From contig NW_026251752.1 of assembly GCF_025024155.1 (NCBI RefSeq), positions 62,001-126,000 on the forward strand: 64,000 nucleotides of DNA. The letters are read 5' to 3'. Under the pieces are notes generated by a model that saw only the letters and a list, made by a program, of their open reading frames with translations, had not been told where the DNA came from and did no database searches. The translations under genes and the position numbers were made by a program. How positions within the stretch are numbered: the first letter of the stretch is position 1; each line of letters begins with the position of its first letter. Below, piece after piece: positions 48,300-59,838 of this stretch. The DNA comes from Gamsiella multidivaricata. Its lineage: Eukaryota > Mortierellomycota > Mortierellomycetes > Mortierellales > Mortierellaceae.

Positions 48300-51200
48300 C
48301 GCTCTTCGCTATCAGTCCCCCCACTTATCCAACCTCCCCAGTTCCGTTGATCACAATTCGGTGATTCGAGTCGATATCTTTGGGTCTTTTTATGTCACCA
48401 TTCGCTACGGTTATTCCTCGCACCCTATGGACGATGCTCATCGCATTGTCGAGCGAGAGATACTAAAGCTTGGGACCCAGACGAACTTGGCTCTTTACCT
48501 GGACGGCATTCCTTCGGAAGAAAAGGACTCACTCAAGTGCACCGAAAGAACCTTCGCAAGAAAGCTGTTAACTGCGCCGACAAATGTCTGCGTGAGCTCG
48601 AGGTTTGCGTGGGTAAAAAGCTTCGCGTGCAAAACACCAGTTCATCGACATCAGAAAATACTTGAGCTCAGCCTTCTACTGGTCCCTAGACGCTCGACGC
48701 GCCTTTGCCATATACATGCGCAAGAAACAATGGAGGATCGTCGAGCGCCCGATCGAGGCAGATCTCACGATAGACCTTGAATGCAAGCCTGGCGACATCG
48801 CTGTATCAAAAGATAGTGACATGCTTATGTACAAGAATGTCGAGACCATTTGGCGACTCATCTCAAAAGGAAAACTCCTTGTGTACAACGTCCCAAGCGT
48901 CTATGCGGTTTTAGATCTCATCCGGGTCCAGTTTACTGTACTTGGTATCATATAAAAAAAAAATTACTAAAACCGCAACATCCCCTCTCTCGGAAGTGCA
49001 AAATCATCCAGGAGCTGGATGGAGTAGGTAAACAGATCAATCAGATCATCGTGTATATTACTAATGCAGAAAACGTATTATCGATTCTAACGTCTCGGCA
49101 TTTTTTTTTTTTTTTTTTTTTTTGGATTGCAGACGCTGCGACGATGACGAAGCATTATTCGGCACACAATCAAGTTATGTGCAAGAATACTGCCCAAGAG
49201 ACATTTGCTACTTCGCAGAAGGTTTTTGTGGATCTTTCACAGACCCTGTGCAGATTGGCCCACTCCCTTCGTCCTCAACTCAAACTGCCATGACTTATGA
49301 CAGTCTTCGGAAGCAGTTCGATTGTCTTTCTCAGCGATACTCCCAGATGCCTTAGAGATGCGAGAGGCACGCGAGGCGGAGAGAAGGTGTACAACGTCAA
49401 ACACAGCCTTGCATGAAGGCGTGCATAAAATTAACTCTAATTTATTGTGATCGAACTGGTACTAAGACTCGGCGGCACAAGTTTTCGCAGACCTTCAATA
49501 GGTATCGCACGATCAATCACCCTGCTCCCCGTCAGGCAGAGGCTGGAAGTGAGCTGAGCCCCGCCCAGCCTCGTATCAAACCTCCGCAACACCGACCGCG
49601 ACATTGCGTCAAACAGCGCACTCGACTCAAGGAGCATGAACCGCCTGAAGCAATGAAGCAGTACACATGAAAGGCATGGAAAAAACCGCCCGAGAATCCC
49701 TTGGACCTCGACGCTGGCTCTTTCAAGAAGAAGAAGAAGAAGAAGAAGAAAAAGAAAAAGAAGACTACGCCAAAGCCAGTAAGCGCCTCGACAGGAAAGG
49801 CTGACTTGGTTCGAGTTATGAATTGGGAACATCCGACAGTGACCCTCAATGTCGGAGAGTCGGAATTGATATCCGAAATCAAGGGGTGTCTCCAGGATAT
49901 TGCTCGGGTTGCATCTGACACCAAGCGACAGGGGCAGCAACTCATCGGGTGGTTCATTGAGAGTCCCTTTTCTTCACGCGAGCCTGATGCAACAGACAGA
50001 AATATATTGCGCAACATCTGTCCATGTGTCTCGTCCAAGGTCAAAGTCGAGGGAGAGGTCGATGTGGGTGACCATGATGAACAGGAGGAGGAGGAGAAGG
50101 AAGAAGATAAGAGTGATGATGACCCGGCGCGCAAGGACTCAGACCACCTACGCTTCCATACTGTGCTGCTCCAGCATCTCTACACAGGCGACCCTCCCAT
50201 CGTGACGAATGTAGTTGCTAAGCGCGTTTAACAGCTCGTCGATCGAGCAGCGAGCCTTGGGCCGCTGCAGAGAAGGAGCAATAGAGCTGCAAGCTTGACC
50301 AGGAAGCCATACTCTGCTGCGGCTTTACACCGCTCTATTGCCTCACAGCTGTCCAGTGAAATAAAAAAACAATACAGAAGCAACAGCAATGAGCCCGAGA
50401 AAAAGGTAGAGTACAAAATTTGTGTTCTGTCGCTACATGTGTGCTAGTAGAGGCCAGCTGTAAGAACGACAATACTAACATTGATGATCTGTCTATTATA
50501 GCTAAAGACTTTGGTCTCATATCAGATGGATCACGTACAGAAGTCGACCAAGGCATCCCAGCAATCGAGAATTTCGTGCTTTTGAACCGGTCTAGCAAGA
50601 GTTATCGCAAGACGGCCTCACTAACGAATACAGAGTAGCCTTTCATATCGTCCTCTGAACGTGAGCTCGGTATTTTGTTTGGCAAAATGCTGCACTGAAG
50701 AAAAAACTTCAGGAACTAATACTGGTGGACTTTAAGGACAAGAGCATTATTCCTTCCAAGAGCGAAAGACTCGTGGATTCCTTATCACAGAGATGCTTCC
50801 AGACATCGGCAAGCGTGAGCCATGCAAAGGACCGAGAGATTACAAGGATTTGACGTCCGTGGTAGACCTGAGCATGATGCGAGAACACGTTCAATCCATT
50901 CGGCAGGCCAACTTCGACACTATGACTTACGAGGGATGCGGCTATGTTTGCCGAGGTTCCATTCGGACAGACGGTTTCTGCCTACATCTGTCGGCTTTCA
51001 AGTTGAGGGAACTGCGTCTTGCCCTTTCGAACCACATCCACAGTCAGGGAATAGATTATTACTTGACCGAGGCCCGAAACATGGTGAAGATCCAGCAGGA
51101 TGTCACTAGCCTTTGGATTAAATCAAGGTTCCAGGTCTCGATCTCAGCCAAGCCTGTATAGTCGGAGCCAGCGCGTTGTTACCAAAGAACGATGATCCTA

Positions 51201-52045
51201 TCAGTACGATAACGGGTCCTGGAAGAAAGGATGATAATGTCGACATGACCAGCTCTTCTGAGGATACAACCCCTACTCCCGTTCCTTCCACCTATTACAA
51301 TCTCGTAGTAAAGCAGAAAGCTGTGTATCAGCCCACGTTTCAACCACAGAAGATGGATGGAAGAGCAAAAAGCAACAACATTGTACCAGGGGACGAAATA
51401 GAATCTATCAGCAACATTGAGACTAAGCTGCCTCTACTTCGCGATGAGGGAGCCAGCTTTGCCAGCTATGTTACGGAGCTGGAGAGAGTAGAGGGACAAC
51501 CGAGTGAGTTTTACAATGGCAGCAACCGGTTCATGAAGCATAAGTGGGACGCGAGAAAGAGGGATGCGGAGTACAGACCCATAACGGATCATCTACTCAA
51601 GTTAGTGGGAGGATCGATTAGCAGAAAGAGAGAAAAAGCCAATAGGGTTGTGATTGGAGTTGGTCTGGGCAAGTTTTCGACCAAGACGAGACTCCTCTTT
51701 GCGCGGATCCTTGTAGCCATACTTTGTTCAGAAGGTAAAAGCATTATCATTTGAGAACCGAAGTTATGTAAAATAGCTTTATGTTTTTATTGACTTTGCC
51801 TTGATGCCCTCTAGGCCAGGTCTCTAGGCTATACTGCTCAACCTGCGGTACTTTCATGCAATGTCGTTCGCAGCCATTTACTCTATCAACAGCGACCGTT
51901 CTATCTTCAGCCAGTAGATAAGGACGGGCACTATCCTTGGATGCAAGGTGCAAGGCCGCACATAGAAGCCGAGGGGAGTAGCAAAAACAGTATTAGCGCA
52001 GTGGGGCAAGGGCAAAGGCAAGGACGAGCTGGAGGATGTAAGTGA
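48300..52045 (+). pseudogene. Decayed XPG/FEN1-like plus TnpB/Fanzor-like RuvC nuclease family member
   Basis: Coding similarity runs in pieces through all three plus frames. N-terminal part: RVDIFGSFYVTIRYGYSSHP (48364 on), frame breaks near 48535 and 48640, then SSAFYWSLDARRAFA, EADLTIDLECKPGD and KDSDMLMYKNVETIW, an XPG-I-like DSDM acidic site at 48812-48823. A stop near 48953, a T23 run at 49101-49123 and a Trp-to-stop TGA after KQYT (49670) follow. Middle: a (GAA)n-encoded poly-Lys tract, HPTVTLNVGE, RVASDTKRQGQQLIG. C-terminal part: RGSIRTDGF, DYYLTEARNMV, GLDLSQACIVGASALLPK (RuvC-I-like Asp at 51140), IETKLPLLRDEGAS (candidate RuvC-II Glu), VVIGVGLGKFSTKTRL, then LYCSTCGTFM (second half of a zinc ribbon). 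The first zinc CxxC and the expected RuvC-III Asp segment are deleted. The tail YLQPVDKDGHYPWM is retained to the stop at 52043. I recall intact relatives in Mortierella-type fungi; function untested. Confidence 0.8.
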
Positions 52046-52289
52046 GCAGCTTCGTCCTCTTGGAAACCCCCCCCTGGCGCGACTATAGACTCCAATATCG
52101 ACGAACTTTCTTGCAAAGATGCGTTCTGTGACGTATTTGAGCCTGAATTGTTCGGCACTCTGTGCCTGATATAGCCCACCTTCACCCAATGATTACAATC
52201 CTTGACCCCCATTCCTTCCACTCTTTCAAACACCTGTCCACCAACATTGCATGTCGCCCTAAACTTCCCTGATTGCTATCGACTGTGCG
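52046..52289. other. Short spacer, probable ASPM-like promoter
   Basis: A 244-bp spacer between the relic and the ASPM-like start codon. A C8 run lies near 52067. No further feature was seen. Confidence 0.4.
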
Positions 52290-55200
52290 ATGGACCCAGT
52301 CTTTGCCTCGATGGGTAACCCGCGCCCTTTTCCCGGAGGATCCTCACAACATCAGGGTCGTGCTGGCAATATACCCCGCAATCTCGCCGCCATAGGAGGT
52401 CCGTTCAACCACAATAAAAGCCAGTCTTCCATCTCCAATGAGAATGAGTTCAAAAAGCCCTTTCTGGATCTTCCATCTGTACCGTTGATGAAGCGCAAAC
52501 TGTCAAGAACTGAACTCGATTCAAAGAACAAGGTTCACTTGCGGCGACAGTCCAACGGCTTCGACAGCAGCAGCAATAACAACCGCGGCAGCAAGGGTGG
52601 ACAACAAAATGAGACCCCTCTTTCCGACAAAACCCTCTCCTCCCTCAATCACGATATCAATACCGCAGATGTACCAGCTCTGATTCTGGCGCCCTTTGAG
52701 CCCCCGCCCTGGCTCGAGTTCGGAAAGGCCGTGGTTGGCACCAAAAAGATGGCTGCAATGATTGTGCAGAACCCAACAGACCTGATCGAGAAGCTCACAG
52801 TGGATTCCAGCTGCAAGATGGAGGAGAAAGGCTTCAACATTGTTCAATTGGATCCTCTTCAGCAAACAGGAGGTAGAAACACGACTGTCGAGCCACTAGT
52901 ACTGCCGCCAAGGAGCAAAGCGGAGATATCGATTTGTTGGACACCCCTTACTGCGGGAAATGTTCGTGCCAGTGCTATCTTGAAGACCAACACTGGACGG
53001 TTCATGATCAATCTCAGAGGATGTGGCGATGTCCCCGTATGTTGTCCGATTAAAATAAGCGTGCTCTTGTCTTGGGCATTGGTAGAAATTAAACGACTGA
53101 CCGTCTGAGCAATGCTCTTCAATCTCTCGATAGATTCCTGAATATCAAAGTTTAAACAGCTCAAGGAGACCATCCACGGCCAGCATTCGCGGCGTGAAGC
53201 AGGGCAGCTTGGCAACACTGAAACCAAGGAGCAGCGTATTAAAACAAAGCATGATGCGGCACAGCGTAACGAGACCTGACACCGCTAATAGAGCGCCAGT
53301 ACCGGGCGGATACAACACTCTTCCATATGTGACAACAAATGAGATGTACGACGAAAAATGGATCGACAAGCAACAACAGTCTTTCAAAGAATGGTTGAAC
53401 CACGAGTTCAGTGGCACGGTGGATGACTTTTCATCCGATGATCCTTCTTCATGGAGTTATTACTCGCACAAGCTGGAGTATGAGCATACCCGAGCCGCGG
53501 CGTGCAAGATTTACCAGTCGGATACCTTTCGAATCGTACTACGCAAAGTGGAAGAGTCCATTGCACGAGATCGACTGCAGCTTCACCCGGAACGTAACCT
53601 TGTTGGTGATATTACGACTCGACGGGAAATCATCGACATGCTGTTTTCATTCGACATTCGATGGCTCGTCCTTGGATTAGAAACTATCACTGGCAAAGAA
53701 GTAGCTATTAAACCAAACTTCGACAGGGCCACGATCTCTGGGTTTATTAACCAGGTACTTACGCCGTCATATTGCAACGACAGGAAGCTGTCCTTTAACC
53801 GAGTATTGAAGTCGAGTTCTTGACGATGTGACTCTTTGTGGAAAATTTTCTTAGGCTATCTTTCATAACGAGCAGATTGAGGCTGAGTTCGAGCCGGACA
53901 GGATATTGTCGAACCGACCAAAGTTCTATCAGGCGATGAACCGGCTAGTTCTCAAGCGAATCTTTATGCTGATACTGTTCCTTGACAAGGCTAAGCTTGC
54001 TCGACTAATTTCTTCGGATCCGTGCTTATTCAACAAGGTGTGTCTCTATCCAATGGCACATATCGTCACTGCAAACTCAGGAATGATATTGATGAACTTA
54101 TGGTCCCTGTTTACACGCATAGGAATCTGATGTCAAATCGTGTAGAACTCTGTTACTGAAGATATCCAACAGCTATTTGTTGGGTGAGGGGGACATCATT
54201 CGGCATTTATTATTCATGGGCTTCTCAGTACTGCACACTCAAGCTCCATTGGATGAATTTAAATTCAAAGTTGAAAACCTTGCGGTGGACCTGCGCGATG
54301 GTGTCAGGCTATGCCGACTAATCGACTTGCACTGTCCCGAACTCAATCTGTGTCAGGCAAGTTCATGTGTGCGGTACACGTAATGTGGCAAGTGCTTCCA
54401 CAAGTACTTGGCAATTCAGTCCTAATCACCGTTGTGCTCCATTCTTATACCCTTATTCCATTAGAAAATGAAGTTCCCGACGCTTTCAAAAGCGCACATG
54501 CAGCAGAACGTCAGCCTTGCGCTCAATACATTAGTGAAGCAGGGAATCTCTCTGGAGGGCACCCGTGGAGGTGTTGTAAGTTCTCGGGACATTGTCGAAG
54601 GTCATCGCGAAAAGACATTTGGGCTCCTGTGGAAGCTGATTCTCAATTGGAAGGTCGCGGTGCTGCTCGACCTCGGTGTCCTCGAGGCTGAAATCAGTGC
54701 ACTGAGGAAGGAATATATGCGACTCTTTGGCGTCGACCAGCCTGACCGAGTGGTAAGTCGTCAATCGTTGACTTAAAGGATGACCCATGTGTATGCTGTC
54801 TCGCTGACATGGCAAGGCATTGATATTTCTCTAATTATAACAGGACACCGTGTATTTTACGTCGGACCAATTGTCTGCTTTGCTGCGATGGTGTCAGGCG
54901 ATCGGATCTTTTTACAATCTCTCTATCAACAACTTTACTACTTCCTTTTCCGATGGTCGGGCATTTGGAGCCCTACTTAGTTATTACCATCCCACGCTAC
55001 TCGACATGGACGAGATGAAGGACTCTGCCCAGTTTTTGGCAGAATACAAGCAGGTAAGCATGCGGCTTTTGGTCAGTAATAATAGGGAACACATGAATGA
55101 TTGCGCAATCACTAATTTAGTGAATGTATATTTTTTAAAGGGTCTTCATCAACCGGAGCCACAGCTTCCTGAACGTAACGATGGAAAGGGCTGGTTTATC

Positions 55201-58200
55201 GATGCCAAGAATCTCAAGGATCCTATTACTCAGGCAAAGGAGATGGATAGGTTCAACTACCGCCTGCTTGACAAAAGAGTACAGGCTCTCGGCGGAGTCC
55301 CTATTACACGTATGTGTCTTCTTTTGTATTAATGTTATTGCCATGTCAGCATGTCAGTGCCATGACAACAGTCTCTAACAGAGCCTTTCCCATGCAGTGC
55401 GTCATAAGGACATGTCGAACGTGGGCGTCCCGGATGAAAAGGCTGTTATTTTGTTCGTCACATACCTCTGCGCTCGACTCATGCATTTGAACAATGACAT
55501 CAGGGCTGCCAAGACGATTCAGCGTATCTGGCGCAAGAAACATTACGGCCGCAAGGAAGAGAACAGGATCAATTCTACCATTGTTATTCAAAAATTTGTG
55601 CGGAAGTTTCTCTCCCGAAAGCGATTGCACGGACTCAAAAAGCAGCGAGATGACGCAGCAGTGTTGATCCAGACGGGCTGTCGTATGTTCCTGGCCCGGA
55701 CTCGCGCACTCCATAAACTGGAGAGCGTCATCAAAGTTCAGTCTGTGCTCAGAGGCTACTTGACGAAGAAACACTATGTGGAGATCCAATGGGCTGCGTT
55801 GACCGTCCAACGATACTACAGAGGCCATATCGTTCGCCTGTACTTCAACGAAGCTTTGGTGCAGCACCGAGCTGTCCAGATGGTTCAAGCGCAGGCTCGC
55901 GGATACTTGACCCGGAAGTGGTTCCTCCTTTTGCGGATAGCCGCAGCGGTAATCCAGACAAGACGGCGGGCCATCAATGATGGTCGCAGGGTTCGAGGCT
56001 TTTACCTACAGCTTGTCAACGCAGCCATTATTATTCAACGCCGGTGGAGAGCGACTGTGGTGGGAAGAAGTGCTCGGCAGGCGTTTTTGCAGCAGAGAGA
56101 CTTGATGATTCGACTGCAGGCCCAAATCCGATCCAACCTTATTCGACAGGCTTATATCGAGATACGCTGGGCGGCCACTGTGATCCAGGGACGACTGAGG
56201 CAGCGCAATGAGACAAGGAGGTTGCATCATCAGTTTATGATGCAGCGATGGGCGGCAGCTGTTATCCAGATGCAATGGCGCGCTGTGGTTGCTCGGCGTC
56301 ATGTTCAGCATAAGTACCATATGTTACGTTGGGCGGCAATCAAGATCCAAAGCATCGCTCGCGGTCAAGTGGTGCGGCAGCGATATAATGAGCTCCGAAA
56401 CGCCACCCTGGTTGTTCAAAGACGCCGACGAGCATTTGTCGAGGGAAGAGCGCAGGAAGTTGCGTTCCTGAGAGTACGAGTTGCTGTTCGGGTGATACAG
56501 GAGCGATGGAGAGCGGTACTGCTAGGCAGGGCGACGAGGGCGCAGTATCAGGAAGTGCGTTCGAGCATCATTCATATCCAGGCAACTGCACGTGGCTGCC
56601 TGCTCCGTCAACGATTGATGAGGGTCATGCTGGAGAACCAGGCGTGCCTGGCCATTCAAGCTGCTTGGCGTGGTTACGCTCAGCGTCGAGCTTATTTGGA
56701 AGTCAGGGTAGCAGCAATCAAAATTCAACAGACATGGAAGGCGGTTCAGCAACGACATATAGATCAACATGCATTCAAGGAATATCAATGGGGAGCTGCT
56801 GTTATTCAGCAATGGTGGCGTGCTTGTAAAGCTGGTCGGGATGTGCGAATCAGGTATCAACGACTGCGCCAGGCTGCTATTACGATCCAGTCGGTATATC
56901 GTGGCCAAGTCGCACGGCGGGAAGGGATGGTGCTTCGTACAATTGTAGGAGTTCAGACAACAGTACGCGCGAGATATATGCGTTACCAGTTTGAAAGGCT
57001 TCGAGCGGCCGCTGTGGTCATTCAGCAACGTTGGCGAGCATATCGGTCTGGAATTGAGCATCGGGCCATGTTTGAATCGGCACGATATGCGTCCATTATC
57101 ATCCAGCGGAGATGGCGAGCAGCTCTGGAGGGAAGAAAGGTCCAGCAGGAATACCAGTCTACTCGTGCGCTTATCATCGCTATTCAGGCGCATGCAATGG
57201 GTGCTCTGGTGCGTAGAGCGTATCAGAAGATGCGGTGGGCAGCTACAGTGGTCCAGGAGAGGCGGCGTGCGCATGTGCAAGGACGAGAGCAGCGCAAGGC
57301 ATACCTGGAGCTATGGATGGCCTCCAGGAAAATTCAAACTGCCTGGAGATCTTTTCAACTTACGAAGAGGCAGAGACACGCGTATCTTGATTTACGATGG
57401 GCATCTATTGTCATCCAACAGCGATGGCGATATATCATGTATATCCGGACCATGCAGATGCAAGCCGAAGCAGAGCGTCAGGCCACCGCGATCATGATCC
57501 AGACAGCAGTACGTGGATGCCTAGTTCGCAACAGAGTCCGTGAGTACCTTGAGGATCGTGAGCGCGTGATGGTGCGCTGGGTTGAGCTGTCGTCTCTGAC
57601 GCTCTCAGCCATTTGCATCCAACGATGCTGGCGCCGATACCAAGATGGAAAGCTGGCCGTGCTCCGTGAGACTGCCACTGTCATGATCCAGCGCTGGTGG
57701 CGTCAGCATTTGGAGGCTAAGCAGGTGCATGAGCTCGAGTTGCTTGCGTTCAGGATACAAACACAGGTCCGAGGGTTTGTGGCACGCCAGAGGTTCTATC
57801 AGCAACGGCTGGCGATCGTCAAGCTGCAAGCATGGTGGCGCGGTCACCTTGTTCGACAGGATTGCACGGCCAAGATCAAGGCAGCAAGGAAGAGGATTGA
57901 ACATGCGAACGCAACTGCGGAGGAACACATGAAGCTTGGAAACCGAACAACAATGGCATTGGACATCCTACTCAGCAGTGGTCAGCTCTCTGCGGTCCTG
58001 AAAGCATGTTATCACTTGGGTAAGTCATTTATTTTCAATTTAGTTTTGTGTATCGAATATCTCACCCATTTCGCCCACCTTTTGTTAACAATGGTCACAT
58101 CCCATTCTTCTTCCACTTCTTGCATGTAGACGTGGTTACTCGGCTGTCCAAGAATAGCTGTCTCCGCCTGGTGGAGCACAATGTGATCAATATTATCTTC

Positions 58201-58614
58201 CAGCTGATCAAGTCCTGTAACCGAAGTCAACCTCACATGGAGGTCCTGAAGCACGGGCTCAACATCATCGAGAACCTCTCCCGAGATCCTGACACCGTTG
58301 CATCAGTCTTTTGGGCGCCCGAGGGGATGGAGATCCTGGTAGACTGTGCTCAGGCGTATCGCGAAAACGAGATGGTATTTGAGTCCGTAATGACGATCCT
58401 GTTAATTCATCTGGAGCAGGACGAGAAGCGACGCAGTGTGATGAAAGGCATGGGACCTGAGGTCAAGAAGCTGAGAGGCGTTCTGGTGGTCATGGAACGC
58501 AAGGTCGAAAGAGAAGGGCGGAGCAAGAGTCTGCACATGGTGCCAGGAAAGCCCGTGCGACTGTTGGTGCAGTCTGTAGGGAAATTGCGAAGAATCATCG
58601 AGTTGCTGCAATAA
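52290..58614 (+). CDS. ASPM/Asp-like spindle-pole protein (ASH, CH domains, IQ array)
   Basis: Nine exons: 52290-53036, 53134-53754, 53855-54037, 54123-54356, 54465-54752, 54844-55053, 55141-55309, 55398-58019 and 58130-58614, about 1852 residues. Order: disordered N-terminus; ASH domain (~130-249; LEFGKAVVGTKK, IVQNPTD); helical region; CH1 (~520-670; LRDGVRLCRLIDLHCPELNL) and CH2 (~690-760; DGRAFGALLSYYHP). Exon 8 then carries about 31 IQ-type repeats of the form AAxxIQxxWRxxxxxR, with a 20-30 residue spacing. The C-terminal exon encodes an armadillo-like region (GLNIIENLSRDP), as in animal ASPM. CH domains bind actin or microtubules; IQ motifs bind calmodulin. In animals the protein focuses spindle poles. 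Intron 4 uses a GC donor (GCAAGT at 54357). The match to ASPM over the whole length is strong. Confidence 0.94.
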
Positions 58615-58771
58615 CGTATATTTTTTTTTTTTTTGTAATTTATTAAAATTCGCCTGTATTCCATTCATATTCATTGTGTACCCGTCATTCTCAAGACGCT
58701 ACTTGTGTTAGATTGATGCAGAGCAAGTGCTGCAGAGCATCAGCTTGAAAAGGGTAGCGGCGAAGACATAC

Positions 58772-58842
58772 GGATCAATCGTGACTTTTTTTTTTTTTTT
58801 ATTATTAACATAAATCCCCATGTTATATGGATCAATCGTGAC
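58772..58842 (-). mobile_element. Tiny poly(A)-tailed insertion with 14-bp target-site duplication
   Basis: The 14-bp sequence GGATCAATCGTGAC occurs perfectly at 58772-58785 and 58829-58842. Between the copies lie 43 bp that begin on the plus strand with T15, so the inserted strand is minus with a poly(A) tail at its 3' end. A poly(A) tract beside one of two perfect direct repeats is the hallmark of target-primed retrotransposition. The insert body is only ~28 bp, so it would be an extreme 5' truncation. Confidence 0.7.
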
Positions 58843-59252
58843 AAAATAGATCTACTTCTGTAGGCGAAGGAAACGATCAACTGGGCGAAGTCACAGCTGA
58901 ACTAGGAATCACAGTCAAATCTGGTTTACCAGCCCAATTTTACAGACAAAACTGGGCCGATAACCAGTTTCGACTGTTAATCCACATGAGAGGAGTGTGC
59001 ATATAGAGGGAGAATTGCATATATAGAATTTTTTTTTTTTTTTTTTTTTATTCAACATGGCCTCCGAGAGAGAACAATCAGTGCTGGTTTCCTAGTGAAT
59101 AGTCTCTGAGACTTGTGTCTATCTGGCCCTAAATCTTCTAGTGTGGCAGTCGCACCATCTCCAACAACTTCACTGTAACCTCCCTAAGCGTCCCGAGGTC
59201 TTTCTCCTGCGATCCGCTCGGCTAGCTGGCAGGCTCCTCACCTGCAAATCTG

Positions 59253-59302
59253 CCAAGACCATCTCTCCAATTGTAACCTGTACATCTGGGAGATGGTCTT
59301 GG
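59253..59302. repeat. Perfect 13-bp inverted repeat (hairpin) inside the retroposon
   Basis: CCAAGACCATCTC at 59253-59265 is the exact reverse complement of GAGATGGTCTTGG at 59290-59302, with a 24-base loop. It would form a stable stem in the retroposon transcript. Confidence 0.9.
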
Positions 59303-59630
59303 TTTCTTGAGAGCACGGAATCCGTTCTACTGGCTTGCGAGCTGAATCCTCTACTATTGTAACATTTCCTCCTCCTCCTCGTCCCGTCTTTCCTCCACCT
59401 GAGGTCACTGGATGTGAGCTCAGATTAGCCTATTATAAAGTGGGCCTACTCACTTTTGAACTTATACCTGTAACCCCGGCAGGGGTAGCTAAGACGCATG
59501 CTGCCAGTGCAGTGGAATAACTTGTACACCCTGGTGTATAGCTGGGAAGTTCTGAACCAGCGCCTCTCGAAGTCCGGAGGCTAGCGCAAGGGCGAAATTT
59601 ATTCTGAGCATTTTGTCAAGCGTTAAGGAA

Positions 59631-59725
59631 GGGGAAAGGAAACCCACAACGATTACATGGGGTAGTGCCACTCAATGTGGGGGTCGCCGGGGAAAGGAAA
59701 CCCACATAACTGAAGTGGGGTAGTA
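59631..59725. repeat. Imperfect tandem duplication, 58-bp period
   Basis: The 18-mer GGGGAAAGGAAACCCACA occurs at 59631-59648 and 59689-59706. Each copy is followed about 10 bases later by TGGGGTAGT (consensus ATGGGGTAGTGCC / GTGGGGTAGTACGCC). It forms part of the retroposon body. Confidence 0.85.
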
Positions 59726-59774
59726 CGCCCGACTCATGCTCCAAATAAATTTCTATGCGTAGCACATATTACTG

Positions 59775-59838
59775 TGCTTTAACCAGGGCTCGAACCTGGT
59801 CCCTTCGCGTTACAAGGGAGGTGCCCTGACCAGTATGC
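59775..59838 (-). other. tRNA-like head of the retroposon (A-box/B-box region)
   Basis: Read on the minus strand this 64-nt segment has a TGGTCAGGGCAC A-box-like part, an anticodon-type arm CCCTT/AAGGG and a T arm CCAGG-TTCGAGC-CCTGG whose GGTTCGAGCCC matches the B-box consensus with one change. The 5' acceptor strand does not pair with TTAAAGC at the 3' side, and 8 rather than 7 bases lie between the anticodon-stem strands. It is therefore not a functional tRNA gene, and I do not assign an amino acid. Confidence 0.75.

Noticed and set aside
49101..49123. T23 run in the nuclease relic as a retroposon tail
   Set aside because: No direct repeat flanks it and coding similarity resumes on both sides, so it is more likely an expanded homopolymer, possibly in a former intron.
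59775..59838. Functional tRNA gene on the minus strand
   Set aside because: The 5' acceptor strand does not pair with the 3' side and the anticodon loop has 8 bases; it is better explained as the head of the retroposon.
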